The notes: generated by a model not told the origin, from the sequence alone. DNA of 64,000 nucleotides from Sphingomonas xinjiangensis (GCF_014199255.1 NZ_JACIJF010000001.1:62001-126000); one strand, 5' to 3'. Shown: positions 41,238-50,866, counted from the first letter of the stretch. A program made the numbers and translations.

Positions 41238-42505
41238 GCGTGGATCTCTGTCTTCATGTCTGTGCCATCGGCGGCGGAAAGGCTGGCGACAAGCCCCGTG
41301 TCGCTCACGCCCGTGATCCTGGCCTGCCGGATCGCGCCTACCGGGCCGGGCGGCATGCGGACTTCGGCGAAGTTGCCCGCATGGCCCCGATCCCCGGGAC
41401 GTTCGGTCAACACGGCCTGAGTGGTGCCGACCAGGCTTCGCAGCCAGGCGCCACGGCGCTCGGCCGCCCGGGCGCGCAGGCGGGCGGCGCGGGACTTCAC
41501 CACGTCCGGCGCGACGTGCGGCATGCGCGCGGCAGGGGTGCCGGCGCGCGGCGAATACGGGAAGATGTGCGGGTGGACGATGTCGCAATCGTCCAGAAGC
41601 GCGAGGGTGTTGGCAAACATCGCCTCGGTCTCGGTCGGGAAGCCGGCGATGAGGTCGGCACCGATCGCGATGTCGGGCCGGGCATGCTTGAAACGCTCGA
41701 TCAGTCGTACGCTGTCGGCGCGGCCATGGCGGCGCTTCATGCGCTTCAGCACCATGTCGTCGCCGGCCTGAAGCGAGAGATGGACGTGCGGCATCACGCG
41801 GCCTTCCTGCGTGAGGAGCGCGAACAGGCGGTCGTCGATCTCCACGCCGTCCAGCGAGGAGAGGCGCAGGCGCTGCAAGTGGGGAACATGATTGAGGATG
41901 CGTTCGACCAATCGGCCAAGCGTGGGCGCACCGGGAAGATCGGGTCCGTAGCTGGTGAGATCGACGCCGGTCAGCACCACTTCGGCATGATGATCGGCGA
42001 GCGACGCGACGCGGTCGATGATGGCACCGGCGGGCACCGAGCGGCTGTTGCCGCGCCCTTGCGGGATTGCGCAGAAGGTGCAGCGATGGTCGCAGCCATT
42101 CTGCACTTCGACAAAGGCGCGGGCGTGGGTGGAGAAGCTGGCGGCGAGATGCGGCGCGGTTTCGCGGACGGCCATGATGTCCTGGACCAGGACTGGCGCG
42201 GTGGAGGCCCAGGCATCGGCATCGAGCTTTTCGACATTGCCGATGACTCGATTCACTTCGGGCATGGCGGCGAAGCTGGCCGGATCGATCTGGGCCGCGC
42301 AGCCGGTGACGATCAGTTCGGCGTCGGGAGCATCGCGGCGAGCGCGGCGGATCGCCTGGCGCGTCTGCTTCACCGCCTCGTTCGTGACGGCGCAGCTGTT
42401 GACCACCACCGTGTCGCGATCCGCCAGCAACGCGCGGATGGATTCACCCTCCGCCAGGTTGAGACGGCAACCCATGTTGATAACGCGAGGCTGAGCGGTG
42501 GGCAT
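41234..42505 (-). CDS. mtaB: tRNA (N6-threonylcarbamoyladenosine-37) methylthiotransferase
   Basis: 423 residues. The N-terminal cluster cysteines are Cys13, Cys38 and Cys69, and the radical-SAM triplet is Cys138, Cys142 and Cys145 in CDHRCTFC. A TRAM-like C-terminal segment follows. Size and the IPQGRGNSRS motif fit MtaB rather than MiaB or RimO. Start ATG at 42505. Confidence 0.92.
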   Translation of the reverse strand: MPTAQPRVINMGCRLNLAEGESIRALLADRDTVVVNSCAVTNEAVKQTRQAIRRARRDAPDAELIVTGCAAQIDPASFAAMPEVNRVIGNVEKLDADAWASTAPVLVQDIMAVRETAPHLAASFSTHARAFVEVQNGCDHRCTFCAIPQGRGNSRSVPAGAIIDRVASLADHHAEVVLTGVDLTSYGPDLPGAPTLGRLVERILNHVPHLQRLRLSSLDGVEIDDRLFALLTQEGRVMPHVHLSLQAGDDMVLKRMKRRHGRADSVRLIERFKHARPDIAIGADLIAGFPTETEAMFANTLALLDDCDIVHPHIFPYSPRAGTPAARMPHVAPDVVKSRAARLRARAAERRGAWLRSLVGTTQAVLTERPGDRGHAGNFAEVRMPPGPVGAIRQARITGVSDTGLVASLSAADGTDMKTEIHA

Positions 42506-42609
42506 GTGGCTGCGATCTAGGGTCGCGGTAGCCGGAAGTCCACGCAAAGCGCAGCGCGGGACGACATCCGGCGAACGTGAAATCGGTCGCGCGCGCTGTC
42601 AGCGGGGGA

Positions 42610-44241
42610 TCAGGAGACGCGACGGAGCGGGCGTGGATCGGCGGCGGGCTCAACGGGAAAATTCGGCTGCTGAAGCAGGCGGCGTTCGGCGAGCAGGCGG
42701 CGGACGCCCGCCTGAGGCAGGGGGCGGCCGTAATGCCAGCCCTGCGCCTTGGCACAGCCCATTGCGCGCAGCCGCTCCTCGATCGCGGCGTCCTCTACGC
42801 CCTCAGCGGTGATCGGCAAATGGAGGCTTTCGCCAAGCGACACGATCGCGTTCACGATCGCGACGGAGTCCGCGCTTTCGTTCAGCGACATCACGAAGCT
42901 CTTGTCGATCTTGATGCGATCAAAGGGCAGCGCGCGCAAATGGGCGAGCGACGAATAGCCCGTGCCGAAATCGTCCAGGGCGAGGCGCACGCCCTGGTTC
43001 TTGAGGCTGCCGACGATCGACTGGGCGAGCGGGAGATTGTCGAACAGAGAGCTTTCGGTGATCTCGACTTCGAGGCGGTTGGCGGGGAAGCCGGTCTCGG
43101 TCAGCGTCTTGATGACCTTTTGCGCGAGCCAGGCATCGCGCAGCTGCCAGGGCGAGATGTTGATCGACAGAGTAAGGGACGAGTCCCAGTCGCGCGCCGC
43201 CTGGAACGCCTGGCGCATGATCGACAGCGACAGCTCGGCGATCATTCCGGTTTCCTCGGCGATCGGGATGAACTGTTCCGGGCTGATCATGCCGCGGGTG
43301 GGGTGTTCCCAGCGGGCGAGCACTTCGAAGCCATGGAGCCGGCCGGTGGTGAGATCGATCTGCTGCTCGAAATAGGGCACCACTTCCTGGCGGGGAATGG
43401 CGAGGCGCAGGCCGGATTCGAGTTCGTTGCGGACCTGAAGGTCGCGCTCCATCGACTGATCGAACCAGGCAAAGCGGTTCCGCCCCGCCTTTTTGGCCTG
43501 GTACATCGCGATGTCGGCCGAGCGCATCAGCGCATCGATGCTGGCGCAGTCGAAATCGGAGCGTGCCACGCCGAGCGAACAACTGACATGGAGCTGAAAA
43601 CCCTCCGCATCGAAGGGCTGTGCCATCCGGCTCACCAGCTTTTCAGCGATCCGCTCGACCATGCTCGGATCGCCTGGATCGAACAGGAAGCCGCACGCGA
43701 ACTCGTCGCCGCCCAGCCGCGCAGTGAGCGACATCGGCGGGAGAACTTCGGCCATGTCCCGCGCGACCGTGCGCAACAGCGCGTCGCCCACGGCGTGGCC
43801 GTGCATGTCGTTGATCGATTTGAAATGATCGAGGTCGAGCATGATCAGCGCCATTGCGCGGCGGCGGCGCTCGGCCCGGGCGAACATCGCCGCGCCTTCT
43901 TCGGCCAGGCTGCGGCGATTGAGGAAGCCGGTGAGCGGATCGCGCTTGGCGAGTTGCTGGGCCCGTTCCTCAGCGGCGGTGCGGACCTGCACTTCCTGGC
44001 TGAGCGCGCTGTGACGCCGCCAGCCGAACAGGATCAGCGCGACGTTGAGCAGCAGCGCGATCACCAGCTGCTGATCGGCGGGCCTGCCGTTGTGGAAATA
44101 ATATTCAACCGTTTGGGAGAGAACCGAGCTGCCCGTGCCTACAAAGAGGAGAATGGCGGCGACGCTTATCGCGCCAGTCAGCAGGTGCCCTCGCGGCGCG
44201 GCGGGCGGTTCCTGCATGTCCTCGTCATAGCGCACCGACAT
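42610..44241 (-). CDS. GGDEF and EAL domain protein
   Basis: 543 residues. Two N-terminal membrane helices, a GGDEF domain with GGDEF at 177-181 (no inhibitory RxxD site just before it) and an EAL domain with EVL at 306-308 and DDFGTGYS at 423-430, which still fits an active phosphodiesterase. It may make or break cyclic di-GMP. No sensory domain is visible. Divergent from ffh with a 264-base gap. Confidence 0.9.
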   Translation of the reverse strand: MSVRYDEDMQEPPAAPRGHLLTGAISVAAILLFVGTGSSVLSQTVEYYFHNGRPADQQLVIALLLNVALILFGWRRHSALSQEVQVRTAAEERAQQLAKRDPLTGFLNRRSLAEEGAAMFARAERRRRAMALIMLDLDHFKSINDMHGHAVGDALLRTVARDMAEVLPPMSLTARLGGDEFACGFLFDPGDPSMVERIAEKLVSRMAQPFDAEGFQLHVSCSLGVARSDFDCASIDALMRSADIAMYQAKKAGRNRFAWFDQSMERDLQVRNELESGLRLAIPRQEVVPYFEQQIDLTTGRLHGFEVLARWEHPTRGMISPEQFIPIAEETGMIAELSLSIMRQAFQAARDWDSSLTLSINISPWQLRDAWLAQKVIKTLTETGFPANRLEVEITESSLFDNLPLAQSIVGSLKNQGVRLALDDFGTGYSSLAHLRALPFDRIKIDKSFVMSLNESADSVAIVNAIVSLGESLHLPITAEGVEDAAIEERLRAMGCAKAQGWHYGRPLPQAGVRRLLAERRLLQQPNFPVEPAADPRPLRRVS

Positions 44242-44426
44242 TGCCGGCCTGTCCTCCCGAATGATGTCGGCGGTTCTTCCACGCGGGAAGTGTAGATCGG
44301 GTTAAGCGAGGGCGCCCGATCGCGCTTCAGCGTCCGGTAAGCGGTTGGTTGCAAAATCGACTTGGCTGGGGTAAACGGCGCCCGACCGTTCCCGTGGGAC
44401 GCGAGACATCAACGCCCCGAGGGGTG

Positions 44427-44470
44427 ACGCCGGCCAACGAGGTTTCGTTCGCCGGCGTGTTTTGCGTTTA
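44427..44470 (+). terminator. Terminator-like hairpin in the ffh leader
   Basis: ACGCCGGC-AACGA pairs with TCGTT-GCCGGCGT (one C/C mismatch) with a GGTT loop and then GTTTTGCGTTT. It ends about 35 bases before the ffh ATG and no plus-strand gene lies upstream, so it would end a short leader or small RNA and could attenuate ffh. I recall an RNA family named after ffh leaders; this is untested. Confidence 0.6.
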
Positions 44471-44505
44471 GCGGGTCCGGCGATGTTTTTGGAGTGGTTG
44501 GGCCC

Positions 44506-45993
44506 ATGTTCGACAGTCTGAGCGATCGGCTTGGCGGTGTATTCGACCGGTTGCGGGGGCGCGGTGCGCTTACCGAGGCCGATGTGCGTACCGCCATGCG
44601 CGAAGTGCGCGTCGCGCTGTTGGAAGCCGATGTGGCGCTGCCGGTGGCCCGCAGCTTTGTCGAGAAGATCACCGAACAGGCGATCGGCCAGAACGTGCTG
44701 CGTTCGGTGACGCCGGGCCAGCAGGTCGTGAAGATCGTCCATGACGGGCTGATCGACATGCTGGGTTCGGATACCGCCGAGCTGGAGATCGACGTCACTC
44801 CGCCCGCAGTCATCATGATGGTGGGTCTGCAGGGGTCGGGTAAGACCACCACCACGGCCAAGATCGCGCGCCTGCTCAAGAAGCAGGGCAAAAAGGTCAT
44901 GATGGCGTCGCTGGACGTCAATCGCCCGGCCGCGCAGGAGCAGCTGGCGGTGCTTGGCACCCAGATTGAGGTGGTGACGCTGCCGATCGTAGCGGGCCAG
45001 CAGCCGGTGGATATCGGGCGGCGTGCGCTGCAATCCGCGAAGCTCCAGGGCTTCGACGTGGTGATGCTCGACACTGCGGGCCGCCTGCACGTCGATCAGG
45101 CGCTGATGGACGAGATGAAGGCGGTCGCCGACATCGCTCGTCCGCAGGAAACGCTGCTGGTCGTCGACAGCCTGACCGGCCAGGACGCGGTGAACGTCGC
45201 GTCGAGCTTCTCCGAGCAGGTGGCGCTGACCGGCGTGGTGCTGACCCGCATGGACGGCGATGCGCGCGGTGGTGCTGCGCTGTCGATGCGTGCGGTCACC
45301 GGCAAGCCGATCAAGTTTGCCGGCATGGGCGAGAAGCTGGACCAGATCGAGCCGTTCCATCCCAAGCGGGTGGCCGGGCGCATCCTGGGCATGGGCGACG
45401 TCGTCAGCCTGGTGGAGCGTGCCGCGGAGTCGATCCAGCAGGAAGACGCCGAGCGCATGGCGAACCGGCTCGCCAAGGGCCAGTTCGACATGAACGACCT
45501 GCGCAGCCAGTTGCAGCAGATGCGCAACATGGGCGGGCTGGGCGCGCTGGCCGGCATGATCCCGGGCATGAAGAAGGCCCAGGCGGCGATGGCCGGCGGC
45601 GCGATGGACGAGAAGATCCTGCTGCGCATGGACGCGATGATCACGTCGATGACGGTGAAGGAGCGCGGCAAGCCCGAGCTGATCAACGCCAAGCGCAAGA
45701 TCCGCATCGCCAAGGGCAGCGGCACCACGGTTCAGGACGTAAACAAGCTGCTCAAGATGCATCTCGAGATGCAGACCGCCATGAAGAAGCTGCGCAAGAT
45801 GGGCGGCCTGAAGGGCATGCTGGGCATGCTCGGCAAGGGTGGACCCGGCGGCGGCATGGCTGGGCTGGGCAACGCGCTGGGCGGCGCCGAAATGGGCGAC
45901 ATGATGGGCAAGATCGGCGGCGGGCTTCCGGGCCTTCCCGGTGGCGCCAAGCTGCCGCCCGGTTTCGAGAACATGTTGAACAAGAAGAAGTAA
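44506..45993 (+). CDS. ffh: Signal recognition particle protein Ffh
   Basis: 495 residues. NG domain with P-loop GLQGSGKTT at 107-115 and DTAGR, followed by the methionine-rich M domain with MRNMGGLGAL and MKKLRKMGGLKGML. It binds the SRP RNA at 15165 and signal sequences at the ribosome. The ATG at 44506 has GGAG 11 bases upstream. Confidence 0.95.
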   Translation: MFDSLSDRLGGVFDRLRGRGALTEADVRTAMREVRVALLEADVALPVARSFVEKITEQAIGQNVLRSVTPGQQVVKIVHDGLIDMLGSDTAELEIDVTPPAVIMMVGLQGSGKTTTTAKIARLLKKQGKKVMMASLDVNRPAAQEQLAVLGTQIEVVTLPIVAGQQPVDIGRRALQSAKLQGFDVVMLDTAGRLHVDQALMDEMKAVADIARPQETLLVVDSLTGQDAVNVASSFSEQVALTGVVLTRMDGDARGGAALSMRAVTGKPIKFAGMGEKLDQIEPFHPKRVAGRILGMGDVVSLVERAAESIQQEDAERMANRLAKGQFDMNDLRSQLQQMRNMGGLGALAGMIPGMKKAQAAMAGGAMDEKILLRMDAMITSMTVKERGKPELINAKRKIRIAKGSGTTVQDVNKLLKMHLEMQTAMKKLRKMGGLKGMLGMLGKGGPGGGMAGLGNALGGAEMGDMMGKIGGGLPGLPGGAKLPPGFENMLNKKK

Positions 45994-46029
45994 TCCAACC
46001 TCTTATCATTCGAAGAAGGAAATGAAGTA

Positions 46030-46428
46030 ATGGCTCTCTCTATGCGTCTCTCGCGCGGCGGTTCCAAGAAGCGTCCGTACTATCGGATCGTCATTGCGGA
46101 TGCGCGTTCGCCCCGCGACGGCAAGTTCATCGAGAAGATCGGCACCTACAACCCGCTGCTCGCCAAGGATTCGGGCGAGCGCATCAAGCTGGACACCGAG
46201 CGTGCCGCACACTGGCTGAAGATGGGCGCGCAGCCGACGGACCGCGTCGCTCGCTTCCTGGACACCACCGGCGTCAAGGAGCGCACCGCGCGCAACAACC
46301 CGAACAAGGGTGTTCCGGGCGAAAAGGCCAAGGAGCGCGCAGAAGAGCGTGCCGAGAAGGCCCGTGCTGCCGAGGAAGCCGCCAACGCTCCGGCAGAGAC
46401 CCCGACCGAGGAAGCCGCCGAGGCGTGA
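46030..46428 (+). CDS. rpsP: 30S ribosomal protein S16
   Basis: 132 residues. The core ([22 protein letters not shown]...) is standard, and an alanine/glutamate-rich C-terminal tail (about 95-132) makes it longer than the usual 80-90, as in other alphaproteobacteria. GAAGGA precedes the ATG. Classic neighbour of ffh, rimM and trmD. Confidence 0.95.
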   Translation: MALSMRLSRGGSKKRPYYRIVIADARSPRDGKFIEKIGTYNPLLAKDSGERIKLDTERAAHWLKMGAQPTDRVARFLDTTGVKERTARNNPNKGVPGEKAKERAEERAEKARAAEEAANAPAETPTEEAAEA

Positions 46429-46482
46429 GGAACTTGCCGGCTGTCATGCGTTCCGTAAGGGACAGCACCAAAGGAGCGCATG

Positions 46483-46641
46483 ATGGCCGGCAATATGCCC
46501 AACGGAACCGGACCTGACGATCAGTCCGACAAGGACAATCCGGGTGGCGATACCCTCAACCCCAGCGGCGTATCGACCGATGCGCCTGCCGAGGGTGACG
46601 AGGAATCCGAACCCAAGCAGCCGGGATCGCCGCAGGGCTGA
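46483..46641 (+). CDS. Small acidic disordered protein
   Basis: 52 residues (MAGNMPNGTGPDDQSDKDNPGG...), rich in Asp, Glu, Gly and Pro, with no hydrophobic core. AAGGAG lies six bases before the ATG at 46483; an ATG three bases upstream is also in frame. It sits between rpsP and rimM. Function unknown. Confidence 0.6.
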   Translation: MAGNMPNGTGPDDQSDKDNPGGDTLNPSGVSTDAPAEGDEESEPKQPGSPQG

Positions 46642-46761
46642 GACGCAGGCGGACGGAGCAACGCTTCGTCAGCCGGTGAGGGCAGGGGTCCGAAGCGCAT
46701 GTGCCATCCGGCGCATCGCTTTTGGGCCCCTTTCTTTTGAACGGACGATGGATGAGATGGC

Positions 46762-47241
46762 ATGACTTCCGAAAAGACGGTTACGCTTGCTGCCGTCATC
46801 GGCGCACACGGCATCGCCGGAGAGGTTCGGCTGAAGGTCTTCGCCAACGATCTGGCCAGCTATAAGAGTTTCAATGGCGGGGCGCTGACGCTCAAGAGCC
46901 TGCGCACCGGATCGAACGGTGCGATCGCCCGCTTTGCTGAAGTTCCCGACCGCAACGCCGCCGAAGCCTTGCGGGGAACGGCGCTGACGGTGCCGCGCTC
47001 TGCGCTGCCCGCGCTGGACGAGGGCGAATATTATCATGTCGACTTGATCGGACTGCCGGCGGTCGACGAAAGCGGCGCGGCCCTGGGACAGGTGGTCGCG
47101 GTCGATGATTATGGCGCTGGCGACGTGATCGAGATCGAGATGCCCGAGGGCAAGCGCTTCATGGTGCCGATGAACGCGCAGGCGGTTTCCGATTGGAACG
47201 CCGAACGGCTGGTGGTGGCAGAGGACTTTATAGAGCGGTGA
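46762..47241 (+). CDS. rimM: Ribosome maturation factor RimM
   Basis: 159 residues: N-terminal RimM barrel starting VTLAAVIGAHGIAGEVRLKVFAND and a C-terminal PRC-barrel with DLIGLPAVD...GQVVAVDDYGAGD. It helps assemble the 30S head around S19. Followed by an intergenic repeat rather than directly by trmD. Confidence 0.93.
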   Translation: MTSEKTVTLAAVIGAHGIAGEVRLKVFANDLASYKSFNGGALTLKSLRTGSNGAIARFAEVPDRNAAEALRGTALTVPRSALPALDEGEYYHVDLIGLPAVDESGAALGQVVAVDDYGAGDVIEIEMPEGKRFMVPMNAQAVSDWNAERLVVAEDFIER

Positions 47242-47249
47242 AGGTGTAC

Positions 47250-47380
47250 TCCTCCTGGCGCGGGGAGGGGGACCGCTCGCGCAGCGAGTGAGGGAGGGGG
47301 ATCTCCCCGAGCAAATCGCCATTCGGGTAACCCCCTCCACGATGCTGTGCATGGCTCCCCTCCCCGTACCGGGAGGATTT
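47250..47380. repeat. Intergenic inverted repeat after rimM
   Basis: Two 21-base arms (from 47250 and from 47356) are inverted copies with about three mismatches; inside, CTCGC-GCA-GCGAG forms a second small stem. The right arm ends in TTTT. Probably a dispersed sphingomonad repeat that doubles as a terminator between converging genes. Confidence 0.55.
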
Positions 47381-48282
47381 TACCGCCGTATCGGCCTTTG
47401 AGCATTGAGCGTGTTGCGGATGGTGGTGGCGGCGACGCCAGCTTCGCCCATAGCGTGGCTGATCTGGTCGAGCCCTTTCGCGACATCACCGGCGGCGAAC
47501 AGACCCGGAACGGTGGTTCGCTGGTGATCGTCGACTTCCAGGCAGCCATCCTCCGCCGCGCGGGCGCCCGCCTGCACCGCCAGCGTCGACCGTATGCGCG
47601 ATCCCAGTGCCGGGTAGACGCTGTCGAAGCACAGGCGGCCCTGTGCGGTGTCTAGCGCGATCTGGTCGCCCTCAATCGCCCAGTTGCCGCAGGGGCCATC
47701 GATGCGCGCGATACCGGCATCGTCGAGCTGATCGGTGAGTGCGGTGTCGAGTTCATGCGCTTCTGGGGCGATCATCGTCAGGTCGGCCGTGAAACCGCGG
47801 ATGAACAGTGCCTCGCGCATGCCGTGCTCGCCGGTACCGATCACGCCGACGCGCTTGTCGGTGACTTCATAGCCGTCGCAAACCGGGCAGTAGCGCAAGA
47901 GGCCGCGCTGCAGCGCTTCGTCGTGCAGGTCGTCGGGCATGTTGGGCCGGTGGTTGACCACGCCGGTAGCGAGCAGGACCGAGCGGGCGGCGAATTCGCG
48001 ATCGCCGACGCGGACGGCGAAGCCTTCTTCAAGAACGCGCAGGCCGGTGACTTCGGCCTGTTCCCGAGTGGCGCCGTATTTTTCCGCTTGCTCGAGCATG
48101 AGGCCGAGCAGGTCCTTGCCCGATATCCCGTCGGGATAGCCGGCATGATTATGGGTACAGGGGATCAGCGCGGCGCGGCTCGAACCGGAATCGAACATCC
48201 GGATTCGGAGGTGGTAGCGCGCGAGATAGATGGCGGCGGTGAGCCCGGCGGGTCCTGCGCCGATGATGATGCAGTCGTCCAT
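47380..48282 (-). CDS. Thioredoxin-reductase-like NAD(P)/FAD-dependent oxidoreductase
   Basis: 300 residues. FAD motif GAGPAG at 8-13, the redox pair Cys132 and Cys135 in CPVCDGYE, a NADPH-binding GTGEHG and the C-terminal [15 protein letters not shown]. It is a low-molecular-weight thioredoxin reductase type, but neighbours give no partner. The start at 48282 is the ATG before the FAD motif; the frame continues upstream without a family match. Inserted, in reverse orientation, between rimM and trmD. Confidence 0.87.
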   Translation of the reverse strand: MDDCIIIGAGPAGLTAAIYLARYHLRIRMFDSGSSRAALIPCTHNHAGYPDGISGKDLLGLMLEQAEKYGATREQAEVTGLRVLEEGFAVRVGDREFAARSVLLATGVVNHRPNMPDDLHDEALQRGLLRYCPVCDGYEVTDKRVGVIGTGEHGMREALFIRGFTADLTMIAPEAHELDTALTDQLDDAGIARIDGPCGNWAIEGDQIALDTAQGRLCFDSVYPALGSRIRSTLAVQAGARAAEDGCLEVDDHQRTTVPGLFAAGDVAKGLDQISHAMGEAGVAATTIRNTLNAQRPIRR

Positions 48283-48328
48283 GGTGCGGCGTAGCGCGCG
48301 GCGCGCGGGTTCGTTCCTTGATGGGTCT

Positions 48329-48640
48329 ATGGAGAATGTATATACAGGATGTATATACGGGGATGGTGATGAGCGAAGGTATCGCGCCAAGGTCTTCAAG
48401 TCAGGCAATTCGCTCGCGTTGCGACTGCCCAAGGCGCTGGGCCTTAGGGAAGGTACTGAGATGCGCGTGCGCGAGGAAGCCGGGCACTTTGTGGTGGAGC
48501 GGGCAGAGCCTGCGCCGCGCAAGATCAACCTGGATGGCATCTGGGGCGCCATCCCCGGGCTGAAGCCGCTTTCGCCCGAGGATCGGGTGTTCGAGGAGCG
48601 GGAGCTCGACTGGGACGGGAAGCTGTTGAAGCGTGACTGA
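48329..48640 (+). CDS. vapB: AbrB-type antitoxin VapB
   Basis: 103 residues from the ATG at 48329. The SpoVT/AbrB swapped-hairpin domain is seen in [21 protein letters not shown], followed by a C-terminal toxin-neutralising tail ([21 protein letters not shown]). No later in-frame start exists before that domain. The first 30 bases carry a pair of GTATATAC boxes. Stop overlaps the vapC start. Confidence 0.8.
   Translation: MENVYTGCIYGDGDERRYRAKVFKSGNSLALRLPKALGLREGTEMRVREEAGHFVVERAEPAPRKINLDGIWGAIPGLKPLSPEDRVFEERELDWDGKLLKRD
48338..48358. promoter_or_regulatory. Paired GTATATAC palindromes at the start of vapB
   Basis: Two identical 8-bp palindromes at 48338-48345 and 48351-48358, centres 13 bases apart. 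They lie inside the first codons of vapB as annotated. AbrB-type antitoxins bind such repeated palindromes, so this is the likely VapBC operator or part of its promoter; the exact vapB start is therefore uncertain. Confidence 0.5.
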
Positions 48641-49010
48641 GCCGGTGTTCATGCTGGACAGCAACATCCTGATCTACGTGCTCAAATCCGCCTTTCCGAA
48701 TCTACGACGACGGATCGAGGCGGCGGATGTAGGTATGGTTGCAACCTCGTCGATCGCATATGCGGAGGTCATGTTAGGCGCACAAGCGAGCGGTGCCGCA
48801 GAGCAGGCTGAGCGTGTGTTCCAGGTGGTCTCCGTGCTGCCGTTCGATCAGGTGGCCGCGCGGGCCTATGCGGGATTGCCGTTCAGGCGAGGACGTTTCG
48901 ATCGGCTGATCGCCGCGCATGCGCTGTCGCTGGGGTTGACGCTGGTGACGAACAACGACGGCGACTTTGCCGCTGTGCCGGGCCTGAAAATTGAGAATTG
49001 GACCAAGTGA
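48633..49010 (+). CDS. vapC: PIN-domain toxin VapC
   Basis: 125 residues from a GTG at 48633. The acidic active site of the PIN ribonuclease fold is complete: Asp9 (MLDSN), Glu45 (AYAEV), Asp90 ([10 protein letters not shown]) and Asp109 or Asp111 (NNDGDF). VapC toxins cut tRNA or rRNA. The last bases AAGTGACC overlap a GTG start of trmD (GTGA). Confidence 0.88.
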   Translation: MTEPVFMLDSNILIYVLKSAFPNLRRRIEAADVGMVATSSIAYAEVMLGAQASGAAEQAERVFQVVSVLPFDQVAARAYAGLPFRRGRFDRLIAAHALSLGLTLVTNNDGDFAAVPGLKIENWTK

Positions 49011-49741
49011 CCTTCGCTGCCACCATATTGACGCTGTATCCGGAGATGTTTCCCGGGCCGCTGGGGCTTTCGCTTGCCGGACGTGGGCTGCGCGAGGGGT
49101 TGTGGAGCTTGGAGACAGTGCAGATCCGAGACTTCGCGCCGGATAAGCACCGTACCGTGGACGACACGCCAGCGGGGGGCGGCGCGGGGATGGTGCTGCG
49201 CGCCGATGTGCTCGGCGCGGCGCTGGATAGCGTGGCGCCGGGACGGCCAGTGCTGGCGATGACGCCGCGGGGGGCGCCGTTGACGCAGGAGCGGGTGCGG
49301 GCGCTGGCTGCCGGGCCGGGGATGACGATCCTGTGCGGGCGATTCGAGGGGTTTGACGAGCGGCTGCTGGAGGCGCGCGACGTCGCGCAGATCTCGATCG
49401 GCGACTATATCCTGTCGGGCGGGGAGATGGCGGCGATGACGCTGCTGGATGCTTGCATTCGGCTGATCCCTGGCGTAATGGGCGCGGCTTCAAGCGGCAT
49501 GGACGAGAGCTTCGAAACGGGGCTGCTCGAATATCCGCAATATACCCGACCTGTTGAATGGGAAGGGCGCACGATCCCCGAAGTGCTGCGATCGGGGGAT
49601 CATGCGAGGATCGAATCCTGGCGACGTGCCCAGGCGGAGACCGACACACGGCTACGGAGGCCGGACCTTTGGGAGCGCCACGAGGGCGCTCGGGTTCAGT
49701 CTCCCTCTGGCGCGCGGCAACGAAACGGGAAACAGACATGA
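49007..49741 (+). CDS. trmD: tRNA (guanine-37-N1)-methyltransferase
   Basis: 244 residues from the GTG at 49007 that overlaps the vapC stop. The SPOUT trefoil-knot region has [14 protein letters not shown] and [11 protein letters not shown] with the family C-terminal SPSGARQRN. The enzyme methylates G37 of several tRNAs and is usually essential. Overlaps rplS by ATGA. Confidence 0.93.
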   Translation: MTFAATILTLYPEMFPGPLGLSLAGRGLREGLWSLETVQIRDFAPDKHRTVDDTPAGGGAGMVLRADVLGAALDSVAPGRPVLAMTPRGAPLTQERVRALAAGPGMTILCGRFEGFDERLLEARDVAQISIGDYILSGGEMAAMTLLDACIRLIPGVMGAASSGMDESFETGLLEYPQYTRPVEWEGRTIPEVLRSGDHARIESWRRAQAETDTRLRRPDLWERHEGARVQSPSGARQRNGKQT

Positions 49742-50127
49742 ACGTCATCCAGACGCTCGAAGCCGAGCAGATCGCCAAGTTCACTGGCGACAAGAAGATT
49801 CCGGAATTCCGCCCCGGCGATACGCTGCGCGTCGGCGTGAAGGTCGTCGAAGGCGAGCGCACCCGCGTTCAGAACTTCGAAGGCGTGTGCATCGCCCGCG
49901 CCAACAAGGGCATGGGTTCGAGCTTCACCGTGCGCAAGATTTCGTTCGGTGAAGGCGTGGAGCGCGTGTTCCCGCTGTATTCGCCGAACACTGATTCGAT
50001 CGAAGTCGTTCGTCGCGGTGTCGTGCGTCGTGCGAAGCTCTACTATCTGCGTGGTCGCACCGGTAAGTCGGCGCGTATCGCCGAGCGCCGCGACCCGCGT
50101 CCGACCGAGGTCGCCGCAGCCGAGTAA
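49738..50127 (+). CDS. rplS: 50S ribosomal protein L19
   Basis: 129 residues starting [15 protein letters not shown], with the conserved [18 protein letters not shown] and [24 protein letters not shown] segments. The ATG overlaps the trmD stop by four bases. A near-perfect terminator follows. Confidence 0.95.
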   Translation: MNVIQTLEAEQIAKFTGDKKIPEFRPGDTLRVGVKVVEGERTRVQNFEGVCIARANKGMGSSFTVRKISFGEGVERVFPLYSPNTDSIEVVRRGVVRRAKLYYLRGRTGKSARIAERRDPRPTEVAAAE

Positions 50128-50149
50128 GCTTTGGCTTCAAGAACAGAGA

Positions 50150-50178
50150 AAGGCGCGGTGGCTTGGCCACCGCGCCTT
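50150..50178 (+). terminator. Rho-independent terminator after rplS
   Basis: A 13-bp perfect stem AAGGCGCGGTGGC/GCCACCGCGCCTT with a TTG loop, followed by CTTCGTTTG. Confidence 0.88.
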
Positions 50179-50244
50179 CTTCGTTTGTACGATGTTGCCC
50201 AGTCTTGTTGACGCGTAGACGCGCGCACTGACCCAGTATCGGGG

Positions 50245-50671
50245 TTACTCGGCGTCCTGAAGCTGATCGCGCAGGACCGACTGGTAGCAACGTTCCACCA
50301 CCGTCATGCTTTCGACCGACATCCAATCGTCCTTCAGCACGCAGCCGAACTCTTCCTTGAAATAATCCTCGCCGCGCTCGATCTCTGAGAGCAAGGCCTT
50401 GTCACCGCGGCCGAGCACGCGGCGCAGGACTTCCCAGGGGGCGGTGGATGGTGGCCGCCGCCGAGCCGTAATCGGCCGGCGTACCGCCCTGCGCACGGCT
50501 GCGTGCGGAGAGAGCGTCGACCGCTTCGCGGCGCTCGGCAGCCATTTCGGTGAAGAACTGGGCATAACGGCCCGCATCCGCGTGCTCCGCGGCGTGTTCA
50601 TAGCCGCGTACGCTGTCGATCGTGGTGACGATCAGATCATCGAGCTTCGAAACGTCGTGGTCGGTGGACAT
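50245..50671 (-). pseudogene. PA2169/DUF2383-type four-helix protein, frameshifted
   Basis: The N-terminal part (MSTDHDVSKLDDLIVTTIDSVRGYEHAAEHADAGRYAQFF...) and the C-terminal part (WEVLRRVLGRGDKALLSEIERGEDYFKEEFGCVL...DQLQDAE) of one family member lie in two different frames. The switch is in a run of five G at 50437-50441 on the plus strand (five C in the gene); removing one base gives one continuous protein of about 141 residues. The family is a ferritin-like/stress four-helix bundle. A single indel suggests a recent mutation or a sequencing error. Confidence 0.78.
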
Positions 50672-50866
50672 GGTGATTCATCATCTGCGGTTCGCATGCA
50701 GCAACGGGGAGCCGGCAGGGGCGCTTCCAAAAAAGCTGGTTAGCGCGCGCTCCATAAGCTTGCGGTCGTGCGGACGGGAAAGCCGGCGCGGCCTTTACCC
50801 GGCGGGCGGGCTCCGCGATAGGTCATGTTCCCCGCGTCCGCGGGTGATGCTCCGGAGAGTTGTGGG

